Source: Sporodiniella umbellata (Eukaryota; Mucoromycota; Mucoromycetes; Mucorales; Rhizopodaceae). Taken from it: 64,000 nucleotides of DNA. This document shows, piece by piece, positions 10,571 through 22,395 of this stretch; the first letter of the stretch is position 1, and every line of letters begins with the position of its first letter. A program made the position numbers and the translations under genes. The stretch is taken from positions 1 through 64,000 of the forward strand of contig JAIXMR010000053.1 of NCBI GenBank assembly GCA_025677835.1, given 5' to 3'. The notes under the pieces were generated by a model. It was not told the origin of the DNA, made no database searches, and saw only the letters and a program-made list of their open reading frames with translations.

Positions 10571-12358
10571 TTGTGTTTTTTTGATGATAAAACAAAAGAC
10601 ATTTCTTAAAGGCCGTCTGTATTTATACTTGTTTGTTTTGGACTATAACAGTACTCAAAAACGCTTAATTTATGTTTAATTAACTCTGTGCTTCTGTTAT
10701 GTTTTTTTTTTTTTTTTTTTTTTTTTTTTCAAAGAACCAAAGGCGGTAATGTAAAATCCTTCCAGGCGCTAATCTGCCTTAATTTCCGGAACAAACAAAA
10801 GTATGGGAACCAGTTACTAAATGAGATTGAGCGTGATCGAAGAGTCACATTTTTTTTAATATATTTTTTAAAATTAGGTTGTGTTTCCTTTCTTCTCTTT
10901 CCCATTTTTTTTTCAAGGTATACTTACGCTCAAATAAATCAGTGTGTTCCCTTTTTTGGTATCACATGTTGTCACGGCGATCGCTTTATAACTACTTAAT
11001 GTCAATTGTGCTTGAAGAGAAAAAGCTATAAACAAATAAAGTTTTTTTCAGAGAACTTATGCATCAATTGAAATTTTAGCAACTAAAAAAATGAGTAAAC
11101 CATTGATTTGCCTGCTTATTTCTTTTTTTTTTTTAAAAAAAAAAGGAGGAGACAGCATGACATTGTACGCCGACTATATTATATATTTGAATTGTTTAAT
11201 ATTCCAAAGTACTCGTACGACTAAATCTTTATGCTGTGACCTATTCGTGTCCATACAGGGTTCATTTTCAACAAACCCTTTAGAGTTAAAGGGTACAATC
11301 ACGCTGTGACTTAAACTAGCTTTGAAAAGTTGTCTGTGTTCTTGGAAACCCTGTCCCTGTGAAAAATGATTGTGTGTAACAAGGGCCTGAGTCTTAAGTC
11401 TACTAAAGAAGGAGAAGGATGAGGCAAAACTACACGTGTTTGAAGACCTTACATCCCAACCATACTTTCAAATTAATTGCATTTACTTTAACAATAAAAA
11501 CTGTTTTATAAGCTGAGATACTCTCCTTATTTTCCTCAGACAACAAAAAACAGTAAATAGCTTAGTATTTCTTTGGAAAGCGTAGAATAACTAGCAAATT
11601 GATATACAACTTTATTGTGGGACAAGCTTATATACTTGTTAAACGTTCACATAGAAAGACTATCTAAAAATCGATATTTTTTTTTTGGTTGTAGTAACAA
11701 AGCGCCTTCCAGGTCTTTTTCTTTTTGGGGAAAAGATACCAGACTTTGTGTTTGCCCACAGAAAAAATAATGCATACATTGCTTTATATATACATATATA
11801 AATATACAAAAACAGGAAACATAGCAGGGCGTTTCTTCTAAGAGAAAGCCTAAGATGACTGTTTTCTTTTAAAAATAAAAAGATAAAGAGGCTACATATC
11901 TATGAATTTTAAAACAGCCTTGTTGGCTTGATTAGATAGCAGCTTTGTATATATATATAGATAAAACGGGTCCTGCTCACATGATTGATAGTCATTGGTC
12001 ATCTTTCGAGATTGGTCTATAGTGAGCTTAATCTCGATGTCTTTTTAAAAGTCTAAACAGAGATTTTTAATACTGTGGTTGAATAAGCTAACGGTGCTTT
12101 TTTTTTTTTTTTTTTTTTTTTTTGTAATCGTTCCGCTAGAACACACAAGACTTAGTGTGAAGCATAACCATGGCGGTTTTTTTTTAAAAAAAAAAGTTTA
12201 ATATCTCATATATTACCGATTTACATATGGTTTCTTCTAAGTACTTCAAATCGTATTTGAATTAAGTTTTTCCAAAGCGCAACACCTGCCACTTGTTTGA
12301 AAAAACTGAGATATACAAGAGACTTCTCACTTTGATAGATTCCTAGTTTTTTATTTGT
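10571..12358. other. Non-coding inner part of left repeat arm (chitinase 5' region)
   Basis: About 1.8 kb upstream of chitinase copy 1, duplicated in mirror image at 13407-15193. It holds the presumed promoter, a T28 run (10702-10729), two T(n)A(n) tracts (11123-11144 and about 12177-12195) and a T26 run (about 12098-12123). Short frames here have identical partners in the other arm only because the DNA is duplicated; none looks like a gene. Confidence 0.7.
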
Positions 12359-13406
12359 TAAAAAAAGAAGTTTTTTAATGATGTGTTATGACTAACACCT
12401 TCAAAACTTGGAATGTTAAACGAGTTTACAGCGCGCTTTTTTACTCAAGTAGTTGCTAAATAAAACGCGATAATAAAATTGTATTCATTGTTCATACTCT
12501 CAGTCAACGCGTTATACGAGCTTTAAGCAAATAAAAATTGAGTTATAACAATAGTACAATAAAATAAAAAGATAAAGCTTGCTTATTGCCTTACCAATAC
12601 GGCTTTACTTGCTTCTTGTTGAGAAAATTTAGAATATTATAAGCTTACAAAAATAAAATTTCAATACCGTTTCTAAAGATTTCCTTTAGGTCATTTAGAG
12701 CTTTTAAAGCAAAAAATATAGTATAAGAAGGTCGAGAGTCATCTAAAATATATCTTTTGTTGTTTTTTTATGTAAATATATACATTATAATTAACGTAAA
12801 AAAATAAGAATATTGTAAATGTTCTTGTGTTTCAAGAAAAAAAAAGAGTACTATAAGATAATACTTTTACAATTTGCATATTAAGATAAATGCATGTAAT
12901 TCAAAGAGGCTTTTATATTCTAGAGTAAAAAAAGTTACTAGATACAACACTTTATATAAAAGACGAACAAGTACTATACATACTACAACCTATAGACTAT
13001 AGAAAATACTAAATAAACAGTAATGGAGTAATTGAAAAAATCAATTGTTATGTACAAAAGCAGCTTAGTTAAATAACTACTGAAACTTGGTAGAAACACA
13101 ACAGAAACTTGTTTTTTAGTATGAAACAGTAGTAATATTCTTAGGATAGTTTTTGTTTATAAAAAACGTTTCTTCTATTTGAATAGAGACACTGCCTTAC
13201 TCTTTCTTTTTCATTTAACCAGATAGTATTAAAAGTTATTTATCTATATGTTCTTATAAGTCAAAGTTACAACAAAGGCTTTTTGAAAAATAAAAACAGA
13301 TTTTTCGAACAATCTACAACCTTTGGTTTATAAAACACCCTAACTACTTTCTTTTAATAAGGTTGAATATACCGCTGATTCTTTTATGTAAAATGAAAGC
13401 GAGTCT
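12359..13406. other. Unique spacer at the centre of the inverted repeat
   Basis: 1048 bp of AT-rich sequence without symmetry to itself and without a recognisable gene on either strand. It separates the two 3.8-kb arms. Confidence 0.8.
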
Positions 13407-16400
13407 ACAAATAAAAAACTAGGAATCTATCAAAGTGAGAAGTCTCTTGTATATCTCAGTTTTTTCAAACAAGTGGCAGGTGTTGCGCTTTGGAAAAACT
13501 TAATTCAAATACGATTTGAAGTACTTAGAAGAAACCATATGTAAATCGGTAATATATGAGATATTAAACTTTTTTTTTTAAAAAAAAACCGCCATGGTTA
13601 TGCTTCACACTAAGTCTTGTGTGTTCTAGCGGAACGATTACAAAAAAAAAAAAAAAAAAAAAAAAAAGCACCGTTAGCTTATTCAACCACAGTATTAAAA
13701 ATCTCTGTTTAGACTTTTAAAAAGACATCGAGATTAAGCTCACTATAGACCAATCTCGAAAGATGACCAATGACTATCAATCATGTGAGCAGGACCCGTT
13801 TTATCTATATATATATACAAAGCTGCTATCTAATCAAGCCAACAAGGCTGTTTTAAAATTCATAGATATGTAGCCTCTTTATCTTTTTATTTTTAAAAGA
13901 AAACAGTCATCTTAGGCTTTCTCTTAGAAGAAACGCCCTGCTATGTTTCCTGTTTTTGTATATTTATATATGTATATATAAAGCAATGTATGCATTATTT
14001 TTTCTGTGGGCAAACACAAAGTCTGGTATCTTTTCCCCAAAAAGAAAAAGACCTGGAAGGCGCTTTGTTACTACAACCAAAAAAAAAATATCGATTTTTA
14101 GATAGTCTTTCTATGTGAACGTTTAACAAGTATATAAGCTTGTCCCACAATAAAGTTGTATATCAATTTGCTAGTTATTCTACGCTTTCCAAAGAAATAC
14201 TAAGCTATTTACTGTTTTTTGTTGTCTGAGGAAAATAAGGAGAGTATCTCAGCTTATAAAACAGTTTTTATTGTTAAAGTAAATGCAATTAATTTGAAAG
14301 TATGGTTGGGATGTAAGGTCTTCAAACACGTGTAGTTTTGCCTCATCCTTCTCCTTCTTTAGTAGACTTAAGACTCAGGCCCTTGTTACACACAATCATT
14401 TTTCACAGGGACAGGGTTTCCAAGAACACAGACAACTTTTCAAAGCTAGTTTAAGTCACAGCGTGATTGTACCCTTTAACTCTAAAGGGTTTGTTGAAAA
14501 TGAACCCTGTATGGACACGAATAGGTCACAGCATAAAGATTTAGTCGTACGAGTACTTTGGAATATTAAACAATTCAAATATATAATATAGTCGGCGTAC
14601 AATGTCATGCTGTCTCCTCCTTTTTTTTTTAAAAAAAAAAAAGAAATAAGCAGGCAAATCAATGGTTTACTCATTTTTTTAGTTGCTAAAATTTCAATTG
14701 ATGCATAAGTTCTCTGAAAAAAACTTTATTTGTTTATAGCTTTTTCTCTTCAAGCACAATTGACATTAAGTAGTTATAAAGCGATCGCCGTGACAACATG
14801 TGATACCAAAAAAGGGAACACACTGATTTATTTGAGCGTAAGTATACCTTGAAAAAAAAATGGGAAAGAGAAGAAAGGAAACACAACCTAATTTTAAAAA
14901 ATATATTAAAAAAAATGTGACTCTTCGATCACGCTCAATCTCATTTAGTAACTGGTTCCCATACTTTTGTTTGTTCCGGAAATTAAGGCAGATTAGCGCC
15001 TGGAAGGATTTTACATTACCGCCTTTGGTTCTTTGAAAAAAAAAAAAAAAAAAAAAAAAAAACATAACAGAAGCACAGAGTTAATTAAACATAAATTAAG
15101 CGTTTTTGAGTACTGTTATAGTCCAAAACAAACAAGTATAAATACAGACGGCCTTTAAGAAATGTCTTTTGTTTTATCATCAAAAAAACACAAATGAAAT
15201 ATTGGGTAGTAGCTGGTTTACTTTACACTGCTTTTTGTCAAGCAAGCTTTTTGGATTCTCCTTCGACTGTTGTCTACTGGGGACAGGTAAAAATCAAATA
15301 AACAAAAAATTTACTAAGGTCTCATATATTCTTTTTCGCATTATATAGAACTCAAAAGGTGGATCAGACACACAGAAGCCGCTTTCCGCCTACTGCGATG
15401 ACGGTGCAGACGCAATCATCATCTCTTTTGTACTCAATTTCAAAAATGGCAACCTGCCAGATCTTAACCTTGCAAATGCTTGTACTGAACCCTTTTTCCC
15501 TGGAACTTCTCTGTTGAGCTGCCCTGCTGTCGGAAAAGGTAGAATTCACTAAGAAAAAACTATAGCTTGGCTTATGTATATATATCCACTTTGCTAAAAA
15601 CAAAAATAGATATAAAAGAGTGCCAAAAGAAAGGAAAGACCATTTTGGTATCCTTAGGTGGTGCTGCTGGATCTTATGGTTTTGCTAACGACCAAGATGC
15701 ATCTGCTTTTGCAGACACTCTCTGGAACGTATTTGGTAACGGTAAAAGCAATACTAGACCATTTGGGGATGCTGTTGTAGATGGTTTCGATTTTGATATC
15801 GAAGGTGGTGGACCTGGCGGATATACTGTAAGTATTATTAACTACTCTGGCTTTTTTTTTTTTTTTTATCATTGACAATACAAATAGGCTTTGGCAAACA
15901 GACTTCGCTCTCACTACAAGGAGGATAGCTCCAAAAAGTATTACATTACAGGCGCTCCCCAGTGTCCTTACCCTGACGCCTTGTTGGGCCCTGCTTTAGA
16001 ATCTGCCGATTTCGATGCTGTCTTTGTTCAATTCTACAACAACTATTGTTCTACGACAAGCAGTAACTTTAACTTTGAAACCTGGGACAAGTGGGTCAAG
16101 AACACGTCCAAGAACAAGGATGCCAAGGTCTTTTTAGGCATTCCTGGATCCCCTGGTGCTGCTGGAAGTGGCTATGTACCCTACTCTTCCTTGGCGCCTA
16201 TTGTTCAAAACTTGTACAAGACCTATCCAAGCTTTGGTGGTGTAAGCATCTGGGGTAAGCATCAACATATATAGTCACATAGTAAGCATCAAACTAATAT
16301 AATAAAATAGATGCATCTCAATCAACAGCAAATACTGAGGTCTCTCCCAATTTCCAAAAAGCCGTCTCTAGTCTTGTTTCAGGGCTCAAAGGTGGTGTAT

Positions 16401-17208
16401 CTACTACTACAGTCTCTAGCACTAGTACCAAGACCACAGCCACTAGCACCAAGACAACTGACAAGCCTACAGAAACATCCAAGACTACCACTACCACCAA
16501 AACTGCTACCACTACCACCACTTCAACGTCCGTTCCTACCTCCACACCTGGTGTCGATAACTGTGTCAAGGAAGGTAGCCCCTGTACTGGTACATTTGCA
16601 TGCTCCGGTAACTCTTACGCCACATGTGTTCACGACAAATGGCTTCTTCGTCCTTGTCCTTCTGGATTGGTATGCTTATCTACAACTGACGGTGCTTCTA
16701 TCTACTGTGCTCAAGGTGAAGCTAACACTTGCTCAAAGAAAGCATCCAAGGGTACCATAGGTGCTGGCTCTTCCACTGCTAAACCCTACAAAAACAAGGC
16801 TGTCAACGCTCAGCTTTCTTTGGGAGGCTCGTCAGATGGCACATTCAATGCCACAATCAACGCCAGAACTATGAAGCAACACGTCTTTAAAGAAAACGTC
16901 AAGGTTCAATTCAAAGTAAACCAAGGTACAAAGATCACCCATGTAAACAAAGGATCTGTCAGACAAAAAGGTAATGTCGTAACAATCAACTATCGTAACC
17001 CAACCGATACATCCGTGTCTGTCGTCATCGGCCTTCAAGGAGAGCTTCCTACTAAAAACACCATCATTGGCCCATCCATGAGCAACATGAAGTTTTACTA
17101 AACACCCAGCCCTTTGCTCTCTCTCTCTCTCTCTCCTTCTCTTTCTTTTTGGAAAATAGCTTTATTTTCTTTATTTATTTATTTCAATAAACATATATAA
17201 ATGTGTAT
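13407..17208. repeat. Right arm of 3.8-kb inverted repeat
   Basis: Mirror partner of 8556-12358. Inner divergence begins just left of 13407 and outer divergence just right of 17208, where the right flank reads CAAAAAAACAG and the left flank is unrelated. It contains chitinase copy 2 and its full 5' region, and ends shortly after the AATAAA at 17186-17191. Confidence 0.95.
15194..17101 (+). CDS. Secreted GH18 chitinase with CBM19-like module, copy 2
   Basis: Identical product to copy 1 (552 residues), reading outward to the right. Exons 15194-15286, 15349-15538, 15610-15827, 15888-16254 and 16311-17101 join in frame, with introns of 56-71 nt. Key features are the signal peptide, the chitinase active-site motif DGFDFDIE, the substrate-cleft sequence FVQFYNNYC and the exit sequence GGVSIW at the barrel end. 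A Thr-rich linker (residues about 310-370) precedes the CBM19-like cysteine module and the C-terminal domain. A (CT)n tract and an AATAAA follow the stop codon. The copies are divergently arranged with 4.6 kb between start codons. The lack of any coding difference points to a very recent duplication, ongoing gene conversion, or an assembly fold-back. Confidence 0.95.
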
Positions 17209-17891
17209 CAAAAAAACAGTCTGTCTCTCTGAATCGTCAATTTTTTAGGCAAATTTTCCGTCATATACCATCTCCTTCCTGTTTTTTCAATGCAAAACAA
17301 CGTTTACAGAGTGTTGGTTTGTGGTTTCTTCTGCTTTTCCTAGGGTTTATTTCTGTATGACAAATGTGTATTTTTAATACAGGCAAACTAGAGCATGATT
17401 TTTGTACTTTTCCAGAAAAGAAACGAGATCGAATTATTATCTCAGTGAGCAGAGGATCTGCAAAAAAATCCCAATCAGTTTATTTCGGGTTTTCATATTC
17501 CCTAACCCGGCCGAAAGTTCAAGCCGAAGTAAACGCGACACTGAATACACTGAGTATCAAACTATGATCTGCTACTTGATGATCCTGGTAATGTTAAGTC
17601 CAACTTTGGTTAGACTCTATTTGTCCTACCTTTTTCTCTTGCGTATATTCAAATGGTAGCGTCATGTCCAATCAAGTTTATCTTTTATTGAAAAAAAACG
17701 TCAATACATTAGTTAAATCTGACATACTTTGTGATAATACCGTTAGCTGTTTTCAGAAAGCACAGGAAAGGCCATTACTTTCCTAATTAGGAAAACTATT
17801 CGTCTTAAACGGTGCATAAACAGTTTTTTCTTTTTTCACACTCTTTTTTTGCTTTGTTTTTTTTTTTTCAAGCTTTTTTTCAAAAATAAAA
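17209..17891. other. Intergenic DNA, presumed promoter of the CNNM-like gene
   Basis: No gene recognised. Pyrimidine-rich sequence with T-runs at about 17845-17880 directly precedes the ATG at 17892, as is common for 5' leaders in this window. Confidence 0.5.
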
Positions 17892-19647
17892 ATGGGAGCG
17901 AAACCAAGCTTTCTAGCTTCATCACTGATTTTATTTATGACAATACAAGGCGTCATGTCCAGCCCGCTTGTTTATTTAGACAATAGTGTATCTCTAACGT
18001 TAATTCAATTCCTCTCTGCTGTGATACTGGTTCTTGTAGGTGGTTTCTTTGCAGGTAAAGAGCACCCCTATTTTTTTCACTTTTTATTCAAAAATGTAGG
18101 CTTAACGCTGGGATTAATGGGGTTGGATGAAACAAATCTCCAAGTAATGATTGAAACTGGGTCTGAAACAGAAAAAAAATACGCGCTCCAAGTACTTTCA
18201 CTGTTGAATAAAGGAAAATATTGGGTTTTAGTCACATTGCTGCTCTCAAACGTAATTGTTAACGAAACTTTGCCAATTGTTATCGATTCAATAACTGGTG
18301 GTGGGGGCGTATGGGCTATAATACTATCCACAGCTTTAATTGTTATCTTTGGAGAGTAAGCATTTATAATACACAGTCATCTCACTAAATCTGTTTATAG
18401 GGTCATACCTCAGTGTTTGTATCAGATTTCTCTTTTAAAAAAATACAGTTCTAACTCTTTTTTTAGCCATTTGCGTAAGGCACGGTCTTGCTATAGGTGC
18501 AAAATGCTCAAAGTAAGTTTTATCTCCTCAGATCATCACAGTATGCTAAGTCTTTTTCTTTTAAAATGCTTCCAAAAGAATTGTTATTGCTATTATGTAT
18601 CTTTTATATCCACTAGCTTACCCAACTTCGCTTATACTCGACTATTTTTTGGGAACTACTCGGGGCACAGTATATAAGAAATCTGGTAAATAGCACTCGA
18701 TTTAATAGGTGCTTTTTTTTTTTTTTTTTTAACAAATTTTCTATTCAGGGTTGAAGTGTTTAGTGTCTATGCATCAATCTGACGACATGGAGGGGTTAAC
18801 GCAGGATGAAGTGCACATTATCTCTTCAGTCTTAGACCTTAAAGACAAGCGTGTTTGCGACGTTATGATTCCCATGCAGGACGTATTTACACTAACAGTA
18901 GATACAGTCCTTGACACAGCTCTACTAAAAAAAGTAAACAACAACAAAGAAAAACAAGCGTTTCTCTGGACATAATAACTGAGCTCTTTGTAGATATTAA
19001 AGCACGGTTATTCCCGTATTCCCATCAGCGAATCAGGTAACAAAAGCTCTTTTATCGGCATGCTTCTCGTAAAGCACTTGGTAAAATACGATCCAGAGGA
19101 CAAGCTCACAGTGTCTCAGCTGCGACTTAGTCCTTTACCAGAAACAAATTATTCGACGAGCTGTTTGGATATATTGAATTTTTTTCAGGAGGGAAAAAGT
19201 AGGGGCATTATCTTCAGTTTCTGGCTAAGAACTGATTTTTGTAGGTCATATGGCTTTGATAACAAAACCTTCAAAAGAAGCGCCACTGGGTGTTGTAACA
19301 CTGGAGGATGTGATCGAAGGTTTGATAGGCGAAGAAATTGTAGACGAAACCGATGTGTTTGTAGATGGTATATATGCGGTGGGATATATAGTCGAAAACT
19401 GATTATACTTCATTTAGTGCATGCAAAAACAAAGGTTGAAAGGATGGATGAACGCTTGGAATCTCAACAGAAATACCCATCAAGCCACTCTCCATCAGAC
19501 ATGTTGGCTGAGTCCCCTAACGAACCAACGGGCATATCTATTACTATGAACAATTACGGGGCTATATCAGAAGGTGCACCTAACTCCACACAACAGTCGA
19601 ACGATTACTTTCGTGACCGGGAATCAATAATACAGGAAATGAACTGA
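17892..19647 (+). CDS. MAM3: CNNM/Mam3-type DUF21 and CBS-pair membrane protein
   Basis: DUF21/CNNM proteins sit in vacuolar or plasma membranes and affect Mg/Mn/metal homeostasis. Joined by frame, the exons give a short N-terminal hydrophobic leader, then a DUF21 membrane domain containing the family signature [16 protein letters not shown] and [19 protein letters not shown]. The region [20 protein letters not shown] is followed by a CBS pair ([13 protein letters not shown], then [12 protein letters not shown], then [20 protein letters not shown]) and a polar C-terminal tail. At least seven introns are needed. The first is at 18055-18099, and one near 18513-18580 joins GAKCSK to IVIAIMYLL. 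The donor after DETDVFV is ambiguous between two GT sites. It is convergent with the folate gene, with about 126 bp between stop codons. Function is from the family; metal specificity is unknown. Confidence 0.9.
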
Positions 19648-19773
19648 AAAAAAGTGTGTGGTATACATTTGAAGAAAACCTCCTTGCAAACAAAACGTAT
19701 ACACACATAAACATTGCTGCCATAGTTGTTATTAGTATCATTATTGGTGTTAGCCGAGGGTGGTTTTTTTTTT

Positions 19774-21024
19774 TTAAGAAATAAGTCGGTAAAAATCCGC
19801 AGCAAGATAAAGAGATCCACACAAGACCACCAAATCTCCCATATTGTAAGCACGACCTGCTCTTTCGAGACCTTCACTGAGTGTTTCGCAAGAAAATGTT
19901 TCTTTGGCATTTTTTACTTGATCTACAATATGTGACGGATTTGCACAATTTATCCATGGCATTCCTTCAGGCTGACTAAATGGCACAGCTATCAAAGCAT
20001 CGCCAGGTTGAACCAATTGATACAGCATAGCTTCAATATCTTTTTCCACTGTGGCACCAATAATCCAAATTACTCTGTTTTTTGTTAAACTTTCTATGTA
20101 GCTATAGAGAGCTGCGGAAGCAGGCAAATTATGTGCCCCGTCGACTAGCAGTCGATCTAGCCGAAATTTCTTTAACTGTGGTGTTATAGTACTATCAATC
20201 CAGTGTAGCCGACCTGGCCAGCTAGTGCTTTCCATTCCTGTTAATAAGAGTTCGGGAGTTAATGAGATATAGTTTAAGCGATAAAGTAAATCAAGAGCTA
20301 CAACAGCTGTAGCGGAATTGACGCGTTGGTAGTCGCCATTGAGGCAAATGTGATATTTATATTGAATAGGCCCTACTTCTACACTATGCGTTGAGGGTAT
20401 TGAGGAATCAGTACACTCTGAAGGTGTGGCAAGCGTATAAGGACATCCAATTTCTTTTGCACATGTTACAAGAGTACTTAAGGCAGATTCTTCTTCCTGG
20501 GGAGAAATAATCACTGGGCAGCCAGGCTTCATAATACCTGCCTTCGCTGAAGCAATTTCTTCAATAGTATTTCCAAGTATTTTAACGTGGTCTAGACCAA
20601 TAGGCGTAATTATAGACAAGATCGGCCGAATGACATTGGTTGCATCATCCCTTCCACCTAGTCCAACTTCCAAGACCACAAACTCCACACGCGCTTGGCT
20701 AAACAAATAAAAAGCCGTAGCTACAAGGCATTCGAATGAACTGGCACCAACATCTTTGTTGAGCTTTGCTACACATTCGCTGGCTTGATCGTAAAGTGTT
20801 TGACTGACTGCCTGCCCATTTACATTGAAGCTATCCCGTGGCTCAATCAAATGTGGTGAATTAAATCTTCCAACTGTACATCCACAGGCTTTTAATACAT
20901 TTGAAATGTAAGCACAAACAGAGCCTTTTCCATTAGTCCCTGCAACATGGATGATTTTCATTCGCTCATCTGGCTTGTCTAAAAGGTCCAGCAGTTTTCT
21001 ACTTCGCTCTAAGCCAAAATTCAT
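19774..21024 (-). CDS. FOL3: Dihydrofolate synthetase / folylpolyglutamate synthase family
   Basis: Single-exon gene of 416 residues. Mur-ligase-type enzymes of this family join glutamate to dihydropteroate (FOL3) or to folates (MET7), using ATP. Visible motifs are the P-loop VAGTNGKGSVCAYI (about residues 25-38), FNSPHLIEPRDS, the acidic VLEVGLGGRDDATNV, the metal/substrate segment LDHVKILGNTIEEIASAKAG, and DGAHN in the C-terminal domain. Length (about 415) and the short N-terminus favour the cytosolic dihydrofolate synthetase type over the longer mitochondrial folylpolyglutamate synthases. The ATG at 21022-21024 is chosen because the residues of the ten-codon upstream extension are all hydrophobic and AT-driven. 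It lies 110 bp downstream of the deaminase gene on the same strand. Confidence 0.92.
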   Translation of the reverse strand: MNFGLERSRKLLDLLDKPDERMKIIHVAGTNGKGSVCAYISNVLKACGCTVGRFNSPHLIEPRDSFNVNGQAVSQTLYDQASECVAKLNKDVGASSFECLVATAFYLFSQARVEFVVLEVGLGGRDDATNVIRPILSIITPIGLDHVKILGNTIEEIASAKAGIMKPGCPVIISPQEEESALSTLVTCAKEIGCPYTLATPSECTDSSIPSTHSVEVGPIQYKYHICLNGDYQRVNSATAVVALDLLYRLNYISLTPELLLTGMESTSWPGRLHWIDSTITPQLKKFRLDRLLVDGAHNLPASAALYSYIESLTKNRVIWIIGATVEKDIEAMLYQLVQPGDALIAVPFSQPEGMPWINCANPSHIVDQVKNAKETFSCETLSEGLERAGRAYNMGDLVVLCGSLYLAADFYRLIS

Positions 21025-21134
21025 TATAAAAAAAAAACAAAATAAAAAGAACACTTGAAAGTCAATTTATATTAAAATCAGTGTGTCTTGCTACTTTAAT
21101 AAAAGGGTTGATTTTATTAAAACCAAAAGTTTGC

Positions 21135-22300
21135 TTAAAACTCGTTAATGTTGTTTTGCTTGAACGACAACCAAATGTTCTGTAACTGAGTCTTTATCTC
21201 CATTCCCCCAAAGATAGCATCAATTGCATTATAAGAAGTATTGAACAACTCAGAAGCAGTAAGCTTGAATGTTTCACCTGCAATTACATACTCATTTGTA
21301 AGGTTAGAAAAGAACACACCTTTATCATCCGTCTGTTGTATGCGGTTAGTTTTTGTTTACACCTATTTTTTTTTTCACTTTACACATAGAACAAAAGGAT
21401 GCCCGTCCCGAATCAGCTCTTTAATGTGGTGCTGTTCGTAGCTTTCAGCTGTATGGCAAAGAAGGTTTGAGGTCATACATATTTCAATAGGTATATGATT
21501 CTCATATATAACTTTTCTGCAATAATCATCTAAGACAGTGGCGTGACCTAATCTATTAGGTCTAAATGCCAACATGGCAGGCCCTTCGGGGAGGTTCTCG
21601 ATAACTTCGTTGAAATGCAGTGTGACAGGAAACTCAAGAAGCTTGGCTCTATCAAGAGCTGGTTTTAAATTTTCAAAAGAGCCCTGTTTGACATCTCCAC
21701 AAAGGTCAATACCAACTACCCCTTGGGAGCGAAAAGCCACTGCCAAGTCAATGATCTCCTCTGCTTCTTCTAGCGTATGGCGGCGATCAGTAGATATAAT
21801 CAATTTTACAATAATATCTTCTCGGGGTTCCTGAATTACACTAGTGACTGCTTGAAGGTAAGATGTCTTGGTCATACCTAATTGTTTATATTTTAGCTAC
21901 AATGACTTTCTACAAAACTTATATATTACCTGTTTCGACGTTGAAACGGGGCGTAGTCCTTAGTTCTAAATAGCGAACATTGTCTCGAGCAAATTCGTCA
22001 ATGACATTTCGCGTGGCAATTTTGACACTCTCTTCATCATCAGTAAGTTGGTATATAAAGCGAAATAAAGGAAAGAATCTATTTAAGAGTGCATTCAATA
22101 ACCAAGAATATAGATACAAAGCGACATATTTACTCATCCAAAGTAAGCTCATCTGGGATCTTGAAATCGCTTAATTCGGGTTTGACTACCTTTTTACGTT
22201 CCACCAACTCCCTCATCGTTGCTGCACTTAGGCTACCATTTAAGTGAGCATGAAGCTCAATTTTGGGAAGTTGAAAGCAAAAGTCTTTTAGGCTAATCAT
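21135..22300 (-). CDS. Adenosine-deaminase-like protein (N6-methyl-AMP deaminase type)
   Basis: Members of this amidohydrolase family (ADAL/MAPDA) remove methylamine from N6-methyl-AMP, clearing modified nucleotides released from RNA; others are adenosine deaminases. The zinc ligands appear early (KIELHAHLNGS, residues about 13-23), with an ADA fold after it: LRTTPRF, then GIDLCGD, then TLHFNEV in the HAGE position, NRLGHA, ICMTSNLLC, and the zinc-binding TDDKGVF joined across the last intron. At least four exons: 22300-about 22133, about 22070-21930, 21875-21379 and about 21330-21135. The short length and HAHLNGS/TDDKGVF favour ADAL over secreted ADGF. The start codon is 95 bp from the stop codon of the Dicer gene on the same strand, an unusually tight spacing here. 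The exact substrate is inference. Confidence 0.88.
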
Positions 22301-22395
22301 ATTACAAAATGTAGTAGAAGAGTGGTAAAAAGCGTTTGGTTTTTAAAAAAAAAAGATTTTTATTTAGTAGCATTTGTTACTGCTGCGGTCGAAAA

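Larger units (their letters stand above)
8556..12358. repeat. Left arm of 3.8-kb inverted repeat
   Basis: The reverse complement of this interval matches 13407-17208 essentially base for base. Position x pairs with 25764-x in the chitinase part and with 25765-x nearer the centre. The one-base offset comes from a T28 run at 10702-10729 that pairs with an A27 run at 15036-15062. The outer end falls about 107 bp past the chitinase stop codon, beyond its AATAAA signal. The inner end is at 12358, after which the two sides diverge completely. I compared landmarks throughout the arms by eye and saw no other difference. Confidence 0.95.

Noticed and set aside
11091..11309. 72-codon frame perfectly conserved at 14456-14674
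   Set aside because: Conservation is explained by the inverted duplication of the whole arm, so it is no evidence for coding; poly-Phe/Lys composition comes from a T(n)A(n) tract.
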